From Pyrocephalus nanus (lineage: Eukaryota; Chordata; Aves; Passeriformes; Tyrannidae): DNA of 64,000 nucleotides. The stretch spans positions 38,081,425-38,145,424 of the forward strand of contig CM076266.1 of the NCBI GenBank assembly GCA_038380795.1, written 5' to 3'. Positions within the stretch are counted from its first letter, which is position 1, and each line of letters opens with the position of its first letter. Positions 10,346 to 24,129 of the stretch are shown piece by piece. The notes beneath the pieces were generated by a model, which was not told where the DNA came from, made no database searches, and saw only the letters and a list, made by a program, of their open reading frames with translations. The position numbers were made by a program, and so were the translations under genes.

Positions 10346-12050
10346 TGATGCTTTAACATTATTAAGGAGGGGTTCTTCCAGCAGACGTGGCAGGGCTAGG
10401 GAAGCTGCGGAGGCAAGGAGTGGTATTATTTCTGAGCCAAGGCAAACCTATTGTTCTATAAACACAGCCCCCAGGTGATGGAAATTCGGGCTTATTTTCG
10501 TTCTAAACGGGCAGATTCAGGTCCTAAATGCCATAGCTTTTCTGAGGGGAGGCATTTCTTCCTCCCTCTCGGATATGATTTTGGTAAGCTGGTGCTTTTT
10601 GATGGCAGCGGGACACGGTACTGATCTAACTCCGATTTCATAAATTCTCCGGCGGAGTGGTGGAATTAGGACCAACCCAAAATGTCCGAGACGTTTTTTA
10701 GTGAGGACAATAATGTAAATCAGCTCAGACAGCTGAGACGGTTAATTAGCCTCCACCAGAAAATGTCCAGCACTAAGTGTGCTTCCACAAACTGTGAGAA
10801 AGCTCGCCTTACAAGGGCGTTCATTTTATATTCCCTTCTAGAGATAATTGCCCATGCAAAATATGTTATTTCAAACGTTATTCACTTTTTTTCTTCCCTT
10901 GCCTTCACTTTTGGGATTTTTTTTTTTACCCTTTTAAATGCCCCGTGGCAAATAAAACCAACCCTTTGCATTTTACTAGCTCCTCAGATTATATATGTAT
11001 TTATAGATATAGATACAGATAAAATTTTACTGACAATTATGGTAGAATTTATGGTGTCAATTTTACTCCCTGATTTAGCCGAAGGAAATAGGTGGGCTGG
11101 CAACAGTCTAGAGTAGAAAAGACGAAATAGGATTTTTTTTTCAAACAGAAAGATGGTTTCTTCTGAGTCGAAAACTTCCATGCACCCCCCTCCTCATTGC
11201 ACCTACCCCTCCCCCGCCTCCCCAAGCCAAACCAAGCTCAGCAACAAAAGAAATAGCGTAGTCTGTGAGCTTGCGGAAATTTATCCATGTTTTGGGCGGA
11301 CATCTTACTGCTCAGAGTGGATATCCTCCATAACATGAATCGCAGCACAGCTCTGCACCACACTGACCCTTATTTGCAAATATGCCGAATAACAATAAAT
11401 AACAAAAAATATTTTAAGGAGGTACCCTTACATATATGTATATATTTAAAGCAAAATAAGACGGGACATGCTTATGGTCTTGGTAGAAGTTGTTGTTAGG
11501 AAAATTCAGAGCCATACTACAGTGCAATAAAAGAAAATGACTGCTGTAACCGTTTATGGGGTGTAAAACGCTGCAGGGCTAAAGACAAAACTCAGGGAGC
11601 CGGTAAGAAGTTTACAGATGTGCAGAACTGCGGGACGGAAAAAAGGTTTTCGTCTTCACCTGGGGGAAAAAAAAAAAAAAAAGAAGAAACAAAGAAAGAA
11701 ACCCGACGTAAGATTTGATGAGTTCTAATTAGCAAAAGGGATCTCGTTCTGGTGTGCACACACAAAAAAACCTCTAATTGATCCCTGAGCCCGTATTTGG
11801 GGATGCTGGGACGCCCTCTGTTGTTGCAGACAGAGGCAACTTCAAAGAATCAGCATTAAGAGTGTGTAATAAATGACGGGTCTGCAAACTGTCTGGAATT
11901 CGGCTCTTAATGAGTTTACAACTGTCCAGCCACAATTAAGATTTTCTACAAAAGCCTTTTCATTTGTTTTGTCTGGCTGTTTTAGATAAAGCGGGAGAGC
12001 GGAAATAACAACCTTTTATTGGCCTTTCCCTGCTTAAATCCAGGCTAGGA
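10346..12050. other. HOXA9 - HOXA7 spacer, proximal part
   Basis: No gene is supported. A 144-codon open frame at 10682-11116 has no recognisable domain and AT-driven composition. There are A-rich tracts at about 11665-11690. The position would be that of a paralogue-8 gene; no homeobox relic ([10 protein letters not shown] in any frame) is present. Confidence 0.6.
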
Positions 12051-12054
12051 GGTG

Positions 12055-12250
12055 GACATATATCTTGCCGTGGGCTGGCGGGCAGCGGCGCTGGCTCCGC
12101 CGGGCCGGGCCGGGGCGGCGGGCAGCGGCGGCGGTGGCGGCGCGGCGGTGGCGGCCGGGCGGCAGCAGGTGGCGCTGTGACCCCGCGAAACGGCGTCCGC
12201 TCGCCCTCCGCCATCAAGCGCTCGGCTGCCTCCCCGAAAGCTCCTAAAAT
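12055..12250. promoter_or_regulatory. small CpG island in the HOXA9 - HOXA7 spacer
   Basis: About 200 bases of GGC/CGG-rich sequence are flanked by AT-rich DNA. On the minus strand just before it, an ATAAAAGG box and a CCAAT box (+ strand ccttttattggcc near 12013) sit in promoter-like spacing, so an antisense or bidirectional start is possible. This is inference from composition and motifs. Confidence 0.35.
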
Positions 12251-15200
12251 GTCGACTTTATGGGAGCATAACTGTGCTTGCAGCCGCTGGCTTGGTTTTA
12301 ACAAAAGGCTGATGGGTTTGAGGGTGCTTTTTTCCCCCCTTTGCGCCTCAGGGTTTTTTACCCCCCTTATCCCTCCAGCAGGGAGCCATTGAAGGGTGGC
12401 ATTTACCGCCTAGCCAAGCTAGGTGCACTCGTGGCAAAAGTAGAGCTTGATCTGCACCAAGGACATAACGTGCGTTTATTATTCTCAAAATACTGAGACA
12501 TTTCCTGTTATCTGATAGAGATGGATAAATCCCTAGCATTGAGCTGCCAGCTCCTCTTTCTCTTGCCCCAAACCTTCGCTCTTCTCTGGTGAAGCTCTGA
12601 GCCTGCAAACAGGGTATCCTAGTCTCCCGAAGGGATGATATGAAATGAAATATTATGAGAAAGGGGGAATTGAAGGGTTCAGTCGTGACGGAAGAGAGTC
12701 TCCCCGGCTCAGCTTGGCAGCAGATCACCCGAAGAGCTTCACCCTCAGAGCGCTGGGGACAACCGATGGATTTTCTAATGCCCTTGTCCACCCCGCATAT
12801 CTGAGACACAGCCGCGAAGGGAACCTGCAGTGCCGCAAAAATCTCGTTTGAAAATTATTTACCGGCGGGTGAAATTCTTCAACAGTTGTCTTTCATACAA
12901 ATAAAAAGCCCTGCTAGTGTCCCCAACAATTTCAGGTCTGTGGGACCCGTTGTGATTATATTACACAGATGTGAGTAGGGTGATGCTCTGCAAACTTGAC
13001 GGATCTCTCAAAGTCATTCCTAACTTACCCTCTCCTTGTATTTTGTTTCCTCGAATCATTTTACTATTTTTTCCGCTTTGCTTTTGTTGGCTTCCGCGTC
13101 TTGAGAATGAGGCTTGGTGGGGAGTTGTGGAATATTTTCAGATGGCAGTTGCCAAAAGAGATGGGAGGAAAAAGTAATTGGAAGGAAAATAAGTGCATGA
13201 GGAAAGGAAGCATAAAATGTGAGCTGAAGTATGAACGCTGTATTTTTTAAGTTTAAGCCAGACAACTAAACAAATCGCTGCATAGTACTCTGTAACAGAA
13301 GTGCTTTCTATGCGTTTTATTTACATTTCCTTGAATCAAAGGCATTCCCTTTATATCGAAATTTAGGATCGGGAAGGAATGCACTGAGCTAGTTTTTCCC
13401 CCCGCACTGCTTCAAAAATTAAAGTCTTTCTAGGGATAGGGACTAACAGCCACACCCCGCTTTCTAACAAGAGCCTTCCTATCAAATGTTTGTCTACAAT
13501 GGCATTGCTAAACTTATTATGATTAATTTTTTTCCTTGGGCAGTAAAATTACATTGAAATTAAAAAGTGTTTATACGTCGTCATACTAAGTAATAACTTG
13601 GCACAGCACGCTCCATTATAATAGTGGATAAATTATGGTGAGAACAGATTCCAAACCAACAAAATCTTCTCTAATTTGAACCACATCAAGATACTGCTTA
13701 GTGCACAAGCCATAATCATGTAGTGCTCCCAGGTCGCTTATAACTTATGAGCACCGTTTTATCACTACATTTTACTTCCCGGAAAAGCTCAGAGGCAAAG
13801 AAAGGTAGTCCAGAGCTCACAAGAAAACAAAAACAAAAACAATCAAAACCAATCTACGAAAACAATCTCTTTTAGAGGATTATTTGTAAAGCGTTTTAGA
13901 ACACTGCAGTGACCAAAAGCTTGAAATCTGCACCCGTCCGCCGTTTCCCCGACTGGAAAAAAACAATTCAAATGAAATGTGCATTTACAGGCGCGAGGAT
14001 CTAATCTAATCCTGTGAGCAGCAAACGAGGGATTTCAGAGGCTGTTTCAGAAGCAGAGTTATGCCTAACTCTCAGAGGGTGGGGGAAGTAAACAAGGTGG
14101 AAGGAACCCATGTCTACGGATCCTTTTAGCGTTTATTCGGTGAAGACGTTTTGAGAAATCTGAAGGGTTGTCAGGAAAAAAAAAAAAAAAGAAACCAAAA
14201 TACATTTTAAAAGGTGGCGGCAATAATCGCACATATAAGAAGAAAATCATATATGAAAGTGCAAATTGTACAGAATCAGAGAGCTCGAAATAGAGCCACA
14301 CAGACAATCTATTCGGTCCTACGATATCCATATTTAGGTCTAGACATTGGTTATATTTGCTGTTTCTTTCTTCTTGCATCTTGGTATGTTGTCACCAGAG
14401 GAGCAATTTATTGGTCTAATGTCATCTACTTCAGCCTCTTTGATCTTCTTGGTCGTCGTCGTGTTTGCATCGCATTCGTTTAACTTGGGCCTTTATTTCT
14501 TTCCAGCAGCCTCTTCTGCCGTCGTGTTCCCACACCGCGATTACTACTGCGGGGATAATGTCTAATATTGGTGAATTGGAAGAAATATCCAAAGGGTTCG
14601 CCAGCTTCTCCCTGAAGCCTGCGAATAATTACTGCGTTTTCACGTACTTAACACTTCGCAAATATCTACATACACCCGCCACATTTGCATGCTCTGAAGC
14701 ACTAATGTTTCAGGGATCTGGCTTTAAAGAGTTTACTTGCTTCTGTACAGTAACCTGCAATAACCGCACATAAAGAGCCCCAAAGGCTGCGCGTGTGTGT
14801 GTGCATATGTGTGTGCTGGAGGTGTGTATGGGGGGGAGAGAGTGTCCCACGTTTACAAAACGTAAAGTTTAGGGTCCGTGCGAAATATCGCCAAGGACAA
14901 TTTTAGCTGGTGAGAAAGTCTTTGTACACGGGGCACCAAACTATAATTGAAAGGAGAATTTCCGGGGCAATTCCATTGTGCTCCTTCCAGTTTATGATGT
15001 GCAATACAGGCAGGCAGTAAAAGCTGTCTTTACCAGGACTCCCTGTCTGAGGGAAGGAAACTCATTTTACGATCCGTTTAAAGGAAGGGCACGGAGCAGC
15101 ATCCTCAATGGAGAGCCATTCGCATTGTTGGGGAGCTCAGTGTTTAGAAAAGCAGCAACGCTCCCCGTCATCCGCGCGTACCGCTGCCGCCTCACACTCA

Positions 15201-15700
15201 GGACTGCAAGGTATGTAGGGCGGAAAGGTAAACAGGAACAGTAAACACGCGGCGGCGATTTGAAGCCATTTGCAGGCTATTTCTTCAGCTTTAGGGTTTT
15301 TGGTTCATTCTGCTTTTTTCTTCTTGAGACGTTCAGAAAGTTGAGTTCTCGTCTATTTTTTTTTTTTTTTTTTGGTTGAGTTTTTTTTTTTGTTTGTTTG
15401 TTTGGTGTGGGTTTGGTGGTGGTGGTTGTTTTGGGGTTTGCTGGTCGTTCTTTGTTTTTTTTTCTCTTTCCACGGGTATGATGATGATGACTGGGATTTT
15501 ATTTTTTCCCTGGGCTGACTGCTGGGGAGCGCCTTGATTTCCAAGGCTCGGCAGCTCCTTTGGGATCGGGGTGGGCAGTGCCCTCCCCAAGCCCCGTTGC
15601 GGGGTCACCGCCTGCTTCTTTCCCTTACGAATAAACCGAGCCACCTCCTTTAAACTTGACATATATATACGTATATATGTTGTGGGGTTTTCTTAAATTT
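12251..15700. other. HOXA9 - HOXA7 spacer, distal part
   Basis: No gene is recognised in about 3.4 kb. There is TG-rich sequence at 14792-14840, a T-rich tract with GTTT repeats at 15356-15460 and a donor-like CAAG-gtatgt near 15210 without a convincing acceptor. Several AT-rich blocks (for example 13500-13760) contain TTAT and TAAT cores. Confidence 0.5.
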
Positions 15701-15734
15701 GATTTTTCGCAACACCCCCCCCCCCCCCCTTCCT

Positions 15735-16090
15735 CGGTCTGCCTGAAGGACCGCACGGTGCGCTTGTGTCCCCCGCGGGGGGCCGAGCGCCCCCAGCCGC
15801 CCATTCCGGAGCGGCGGCGGCTGGAGGGCGCTGCCGGGCGCGGCAGCGGCGGATCCCCGGCATTCCCGGCCCGTCCATGGCCGGGCACCGTCGGGCCCCG
15901 GCCGGCACCACCTGTGAGGCGGGCGGGGATTGGCGGGCGGCGTCATATGACCCGTCACGTGCTCCGGGCAGCTCAGTCCAAAAGAAAATGGGGTTTGGTG
16001 TAAATCTGGGGGTGTAATGTTATCATATATCACGCTACCTCGTAAAACCGACACTGAAGCCTGCCGGACAACAAATCACAGGTCAAAATT
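15735..16090 (+). promoter_or_regulatory. HOXA7: HOXA7 CpG-rich promoter and 5'UTR
   Basis: A CpG-rich block follows a run of 15 C at 15715-15729. It contains an inverted CCAAT box (ATTGG, 15929-15933), the palindrome TCATATGA (15943-15950) and a CACGTG box (15956-15961). The 5'UTR ends with ACAACAAATCAC (16068-16079), 11 bases before the ATG; nearly the same string precedes HOXA6. Confidence 0.6.
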
Positions 16091-17775
<1,685 letters not shown>

Positions 17776-19390
17776 GGAGTCCCACTCGAGGAAGTGATCC
17801 CTTAGAATAGTGTATGCACATGACATTTGGAAAAGCTCCCTTTTAAGGAAAAAAAGAGAGAGACTCATTGTTTTTATTAAAAAAAAAAAAAAACAAACCC
17901 AAAACAAAACATCCAGTTCCCTTTAATAATCATATTGCAAGCGAGTATTTGCAAACATGAAAACATTTCTTGGGATGGCTTTCCAGCCTTCTCTCCATTC
18001 TCCCATACTCCCCAAATCTGCCCTGTGCCGAACCTTTCGGTAGTATACCCTAAGAGCATCCTACAAGCATTTGAGTTTAGTTGTTTCGTGGTTTGGGGTT
18101 TTTTTTGTTTTGTTGGGTTTTTTTTGTTGTTGTTGGGGTTTTTTTTTCCTGTTTTGATGTTGGTTTTTTTTTTTTTTTTTTTTTCATTTATCCAAAACTG
18201 GGTGGGTTTCTCCAAGGGACATTTCAGTGGGAGAACTGCTACTTGCACAGATAGTAAACCATGACCTTCTCAACTAACTACCTGACTCAATAGTCAATCA
18301 TGTGTAAGGGGAAAAGTGCATTAGGCTCACATTAAGAAAAACTACCTAATTTTGAATAAGTAGCTCTGCACTTCTCTTTTTGTTTGTTTGGGTTTTTTTA
18401 ATTGTTGTTAGGAAAGTATCTAACTAACAGCTTCATTAACAAAAGGTTAAACATCAAGTGTGTGGGGGGGGAACTGTTCCACAAACCACTACAATCTACA
18501 GCAGTTATTTGTACTACCTATTTTCCAGACTACCTACCTATATATCTTGCTCTGCCTACCTATCTTCGAAAGTATACTGTATTTTAGTAGTCAAAAGGAT
18601 GTTACAAGATTACTAATGTGAATCGCAAAACGCTTTTAGAAATGTAAGTGTAGTCATTTGAAAAGCACGCATCAATAGCTTTGGTATAGAATTTGGTATC
18701 AAAAAGTCTGAAAATATTTAAATTTAAAATAATATATTTATTCCTAAGCAATTATAAATGAAAACCATATGCTGCAATATATCTTTGTTCTCGATTCTTT
18801 ACTATTCCGAGTGAGGAAACAAACACACACCAATATTGTACAAAGCGGTTTAACATCTCCCGCTGGTTTCTACCTTCGGCTGCCTCTGCTAAAGGCCATT
18901 TTCCTATTCTAGGTTGATCTTAATATAGCGGAAAGTGTTCTTTGATCCTTTAAAAACCACCTTTAAAAAAAAAAAAACCACAAAATATTAGTCCTGATTA
19001 TCCAAACATGTTAATATGTAATAACGTGAATTTTCTTAAAATAGCAGATTTTTTTTTTTTTTGTCCTTTATATTCGTCTTGGAGCTCATTTGTAAGATCA
19101 TGTCATAAATTTGAAAGTATGTAATTAATTTGGAAACTTTGTAGCATGATGTATTGTTAAGAACTCTGTATAAATCCGTCTTGAAGGTTTGGCTAAAGTT
19201 TATTCAAAAATTGTATGTTACAATGTGTTTCGACGTGTTCGTTGTGAACATTTGGATATGCCGTGTAAGTATTGGAAGTGGGAAAAAAAATGTCTGTGAA
19301 CTCTCTTTGGAAGTGATACCGTGTTCAATTATCTCCCACGATAAATGTGTTTTATGTTACACAGAAAATAAATATGCTTGTTGACAATGA
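17776..19390 (+). other. HOXA7: HOXA7 3'UTR
   Basis: The non-coding tail extends to an AATAAA at 19367-19372; an ATTAAA at 17876-17881 could give a short form. It has T/GTTT-rich low-complexity sequence at 18098-18184. Six miR-196 seed matches are packed in 18277-18562. Use of the proximal signal would remove them all. Confidence 0.65.
18277..18562 (+). promoter_or_regulatory. HOXA7: miR-196 target-site cluster in the HOXA7 3'UTR
   Basis: The matches to the miR-196 seed are ACTACCT at 18277-18283, ACTACCTA at 18341-18348 (extended to AAACTACCTA), ACTACCTA at 18513-18520, ACTACCTA at 18529-18536, an overlapping CTACCTA at 18534-18540 and CTACCTA at 18556-18562. Repression of HOXA7 by miR-196 is established in mammals; the density here is what the sequence shows. 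Confidence 0.8.
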
Positions 19391-21185
19391 ATTGCATTTC
19401 TTTTTTAAGGAACCAGTTCAAAGGAAGCTTAAAAATTTATTTACGTAGACAAATAAAGAAATTAAGCCATCTAAACCTTTTTTTTCCTCACGATAATCAG
19501 GAGGGGGAAAAAATCCAAAGTGATAAATTGACACAAATTAGTCCGTTTCTCTTTTTTTTTTCCCTAGCGCAGTTGATTAATAAAGCGGAAAGCCTTCTTT
19601 ATGGGAGGACTTCCTTCTACCGTGTTCCCGTGTCCTCTTGCATTCATAACCCCAGTCCAGGCGATCGGCGATAAAGCCAAAATCGCATACAGTGAAATAA
19701 TACTTCGTAATGAACAGAAAGGGCAATGCAAAACTTCCAAGTGTAAATGATCTGACCGGGTATGTGTGTTGTTTGTTCGTGCAGCTTTCGGGGGACAGGG
19801 GGCATCACGGTGGCAAGAAAATGGGGGAAAATCCCCCTGCTTTAGGTACCACGTAATGTCAATGAGATCTAATATTTTCAATATTTAAAAAAAAAAAAAA
19901 ATCTAGCCCTAAAAGTCTCTTTATTCGTCCGGATAAATACAGGTAGAAGCAGGGCATCATTTGCGCTGAAGTTCCCTTTTTTCTACTGCGCTCCGTTCCT
20001 GGTCAATGTACTAATTGTAATTTTAATAAAATTAGTACAAAGTCCAGGTCTTTTAAAAAACTCTAGGGCTGCCTCTTCGGTAAGATGGCGCCTCTCTAAG
20101 ACCTGCCTCTTCTTAGTGATGAGGAAAAGGCCATAAATCCGTTGTTGTTTATGAAAATTTACAACTTTGCAATACAACTTTATGAGTTGTTCGGTTTTTC
20201 CATTGGTCGTTGTCGGTCATGTGGATGGTAACCGTGAACATGAACTTTTTTATAATTTCCCTTGCGAGAATAGAGCCGCATTCTTTTGCTGAGCTCTGTC
20301 CTGCTTCGGATCTCTCTGGCTTTCAATCCCCATTTCATTTGTTCTTTGTAAGGCAATAGTGAACAAAGTGTGCGGAGGTTCGGCATAAGCAGCCGCCTAG
20401 AACACAGATCCGGGATGGCAATTTCCAGTTCCCCCGCTGGAAGGTGTGGCATATTGGATTCAAAGCACTGGCGTGGCAGATTTTCAACTTGCAACCTGGC
20501 TAATTTCCTGCTTCTTCTGGCACCAAAAGGAGGGCGATTCGTCTCCTGTGCAGCCAAAGCGACAGCTGTCAAAGTCGCAGGGGCTCCTGTGAGCCAGAAC
20601 CTAAAAGGTGAGAAATGCATATGACACTACCGTAAGCAGGGAAAAATGGTTTAATACGTTTAAATATTAGACATGTGTAATTAAAGCAAATGGAAATGTT
20701 ACCGGCCAAAGATAGAGGTGGCTGCAGCTTAGTTGATTTTGACTTAGCCAGTGCATGCAAAAATATTCCTTAATAAAATGTCTATTTTCTATGATTTAGC
20801 AAGGAAGCTGTGGATTTTTTTTTTTTTTTCGTGAAGTTGATTTCTGTTTGCATTAGCCAGGGGGTTTATTGTGACGTTCAGATTATTTTGCAATAATTCA
20901 GTTTACAGCAGCAATGGAGGGGGTTTTTTTCCTAGCAGGAGGAAAAAAATACTAATATCCCCAAACCTTTTTTAATTAATTCGCAGCATTAAATGATTAA
21001 CTTAAATTTCATTTGCGGTAGATGAACTTTAGATATTATTTATTTTTTACTTTTTCAGAAAGAAAAAAACCCCACATCAGTAAATACAATGTCTCTTGGT
21101 TTCCCTGCCATGTCCAGGAGAAAGGTTGTTTCTAGACGTGAGGAAACAGCGCGATTATGTCTAAGATTTTCTTTATCGGATCAAG
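19391..21185. other. HOXA7 - HOXA6 spacer, proximal part
   Basis: No gene is seen. The sequence is AT-rich with the palindrome GACAGCTGTC at 20571-20580 (two overlapping MEIS-type cores) and TAAT-rich blocks at about 20955-21050. No repeat family is recognised. Confidence 0.5.
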
Positions 21186-21189
21186 CGCT

Positions 21190-21745
21190 GCCTGCATAAA
21201 TCCCATGGCCCGCCGTGGGTTCGTTCCCGGCGCTTCCCAGCGCGGGCGGCTTGCGTGCCTCGGCTGCGCGGTGCGGGCTTCGCCGCAGCTAAACCCATTT
21301 CAGCGCCGGAGACGGAGCTTTCCCCCCCCCTTCCTCTCCTTGTTGTGACTGTTACGGTGCGGCGCTGGGGCGGGGGAGCGGCGGGCGGCGGGCCGGTGCC
21401 CCGCGGTGTGTGCCGGCGGGGGGGAGCGGGGACCAGGGGACTGCGCCTCTGGACACCCGCCGCTGCAGCCCGGCTGCACTCCCGCCTCTTCACGGCGAAG
21501 GAGCGGCTCGGAGGCCTTTAAGCGGCTGCCCCGGCTCTGCCTGTGCAGCCGGGCTGATAAAGCACTGCATTTGCATTGCATTGCGGTATCCGCCGGACTG
21601 GAGCTGCAGTGAGCGCCGGATTATTTATTGCGGGGCCGCGGGTGCTCAGTGCTGCCACGGCGTGGCGGGATGGCGGAGGCGGGCGCGGAGCGGAGCGGCC
21701 CCCGCAGCCCCTGGGAAGGGCAGCGCTGGCAGCCTGCGCTGCTCG
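21190..21745. promoter_or_regulatory. orphan CpG island 3.1-3.6 kb upstream of HOXA6
   Basis: This strongly CpG-rich stretch has spurious open frames on both strands. It is not at a known coding start. In mammals, distal promoters and antisense RNAs lie in the HOXA7-HOXA5 interval, so this is a candidate start region; no transcript can be shown from the sequence. Confidence 0.45.
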
Positions 21746-21749
21746 GGGG

Positions 21750-24100
21750 AGCCCAAATAAAAGACCAAGAGGGAAAAAAAAACAAACCAAATCAAAACAC
21801 CACGAGCCTACCTTTTTCTACGGGAGCATCGGAGCTCGCCCCCGGGCAAGATATTCCGGCAGGACTGGCTCTGCCCACTCCCCCTCCGCTTGTACCTCGG
21901 TGTGTGTCAACTGCAAGTTATCATGGTGGGAGCCGGCTGGGGAGGACCCGCCCGCGTCCCCTCGGCCTGGTTCTCTGTACCCCGCCAGTCTAAACAACGG
22001 TCCGCCTTGCCCAAACTGTTTGGATTAGGAGCTATTAGTTAAAGGTTGGTTTTGATGACGCTGGCGAGCACGAGAATGATTTGGAAGTGGTTTTATACAC
22101 GAGGAGAAGGAGGCTTTTAAGCTTAAGAGGGTAACTACCCCCGCACCTGTATCCGAGAGTGGCTGGGGTCGCGGCCGGGTTTTCGGCGGGAGGAGTACGG
22201 GGAAGTGTTCTGTGAAGGAGGTGCTAGGGGAGAGGGGTATTACGAAAACAAATAAAAGGGGGATGAAATACACGGGTGTCGCTAAGTGTGACTTTGTTGC
22301 GTTGTCAAAATGCAGCGGCTGGCTTGCCTTCTGCTTTCCAGAATGCGGATGGGAATGGTGAAGGGAAACGGCTGCGAAATGTGTCTGGGCAGGATATTTC
22401 CTCGGCAGACCTGGGGGGTAACAGGTTATTGTAATTCGGGATTTTCTGGGGGTAGGGGGAGGAGCGGAAAGGACGCTTGAATGTGACTGAAGCGGAGATT
22501 GCAGTGCAGATCGTTTAGCTGTCACTGTAACTACTCTAACACGACTCAGTCAGGCAAACGTTCACATTTCATTCATTTTCATATTATGGGATCAACGGAG
22601 AAATATTTTCGCTGCCTGCAGTCTGGCTTTCACAACTTGGTTTGAACGCAAGCAATAACTTAAAAAACGGGAAAGAAACAAAAAGAAACAGAGTGGGGAA
22701 AACAGTCTGTAACCGATGCTATAAAATGTAAATATAACTAAGCCTGGAGAGGTTTTTATTTTAAAGTTTGTTTTGGTCTGTATGATGGATTTAAACAGAA
22801 GACCGTCTGGCCACAACTTCTTAGAAGTAAGGCCGGTGGGTTTTGGTTGCCCTGAGTGGTCTTTTTTTCATGGTGCTTTTTCGTTCTGACCTAAGTTGAC
22901 GAAAATCTGCTCCTTTAAAAACCTCTTCGCATTTGCCTTGTCGGGTATGCTTGATTGCTGGCGTTTCCTCCTTTTTAAACTCTATTCTCACTGAGTGAAA
23001 AAAACTTTTTTTTTCCCCCTCTGGAAAAATCTGTTTGTCAGGAAATACATGTTTCTGAAATGACCTCTCAAAGCATGCAGCTAGTGAGCTGTAATTCTAC
23101 CAGGTGTGTTTATGGATTGGCTGGGCTGAAGAGGTTAAGGAAGTTAAAAAAAAATTGAGGCAATCAACATCTGAATGTGAAAGTCCAGCTGAGACTGCAA
23201 ACAATACAAACTATTGTGGAGAGATGCTTTAGCTCACTACTGTTTTATAGGTATCGTAATCTGCCCCCGGAAATGAGACAAATAGTCTCCCAACAAAAAC
23301 AAAACTCTCTTTTGAAAGCTGCTTTAGGAAAATGGGCTCGTACGAATGTCACTTTCCGTGATAGAGCACGTTTAAAATTAGGCTATTCGATCTGTTGTAA
23401 TGGGCACGGATTATGAGTAAACACAGCTTGGAATGAACAACCTCATGTTATCTCCAGGAACTGCACGGTTACGGCTGAATTAAATGCGCATCAGCGAATT
23501 TCATCAGCACTGTTACTGTCCGAGTCCTGGGCCAAGAATTATATTTCCGCTATGGGGTAACTGCCATATTGAAAAATGAAGTTGAAAATGTTTGTTTCGT
23601 GTATTGTTTTTCTCCTCTTAAAGGCACACATTCGCTTTTAATCAAATTATTCCGAGTAACAACCAAACCAATTGGCTTCTGCTGATTCATTAGTAGGGCT
23701 GTATTAATTAGGAATAGTCCTACTGGCTCGTTTTTTAATTTGAGTGTTTGATTTCCTCTGCTCAGCTCTGGCTGGAGAGGGGATAGACTTGGGAAGACGA
23801 GACATGCAGAACTTTATCTGGTCTGCCGGGCGGCGCTGGGAGACTGCCGAGCTCTTCCAGAGGCCTCCTCGGGCACTTGGTACAAATCAAAAATCCCCCT
23901 ACCCAGAAGGCCTCCGCCACGACCTCCGCGTTAATTATGGTTGTGTTCATTAAAATACGAGACCTCTTCCATGCGGGACGGGTTAGCCTCTCTCACAAAA
24001 GCTGGATTCGGCACTGGGGCGGTCTCCCTGAGCTCCGAAGGGAAGCCTCAGTGGAGGAGCAATTTTCGACTGAATGGATAAATAATTACGTTTTAAAATC
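21750..24100. other. HOXA7 - HOXA6 spacer, distal part
   Basis: About 2.3 kb contain no recognisable gene. Open frames here are short and lack family features. AT-rich blocks at 22550-22760 and 23560-23720 contain homeodomain-type cores. Confidence 0.45.
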
Positions 24101-24129
24101 CCCTAAAAATTCTTGGATGTGGTTGGGGC

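Noticed and set aside
10682..11116. 144-codon open frame between HOXA9 and HOXA7
   Set aside because: AT-driven hydrophobic composition, no domain, no splice or promoter context, and no likeness to any Hox-linked protein.
12609..12616. acagggta, a perfect miR-10 seed match
   Set aside because: It is in a spacer, not in a known transcript, and a single 8-mer is expected by chance in 64 kb.
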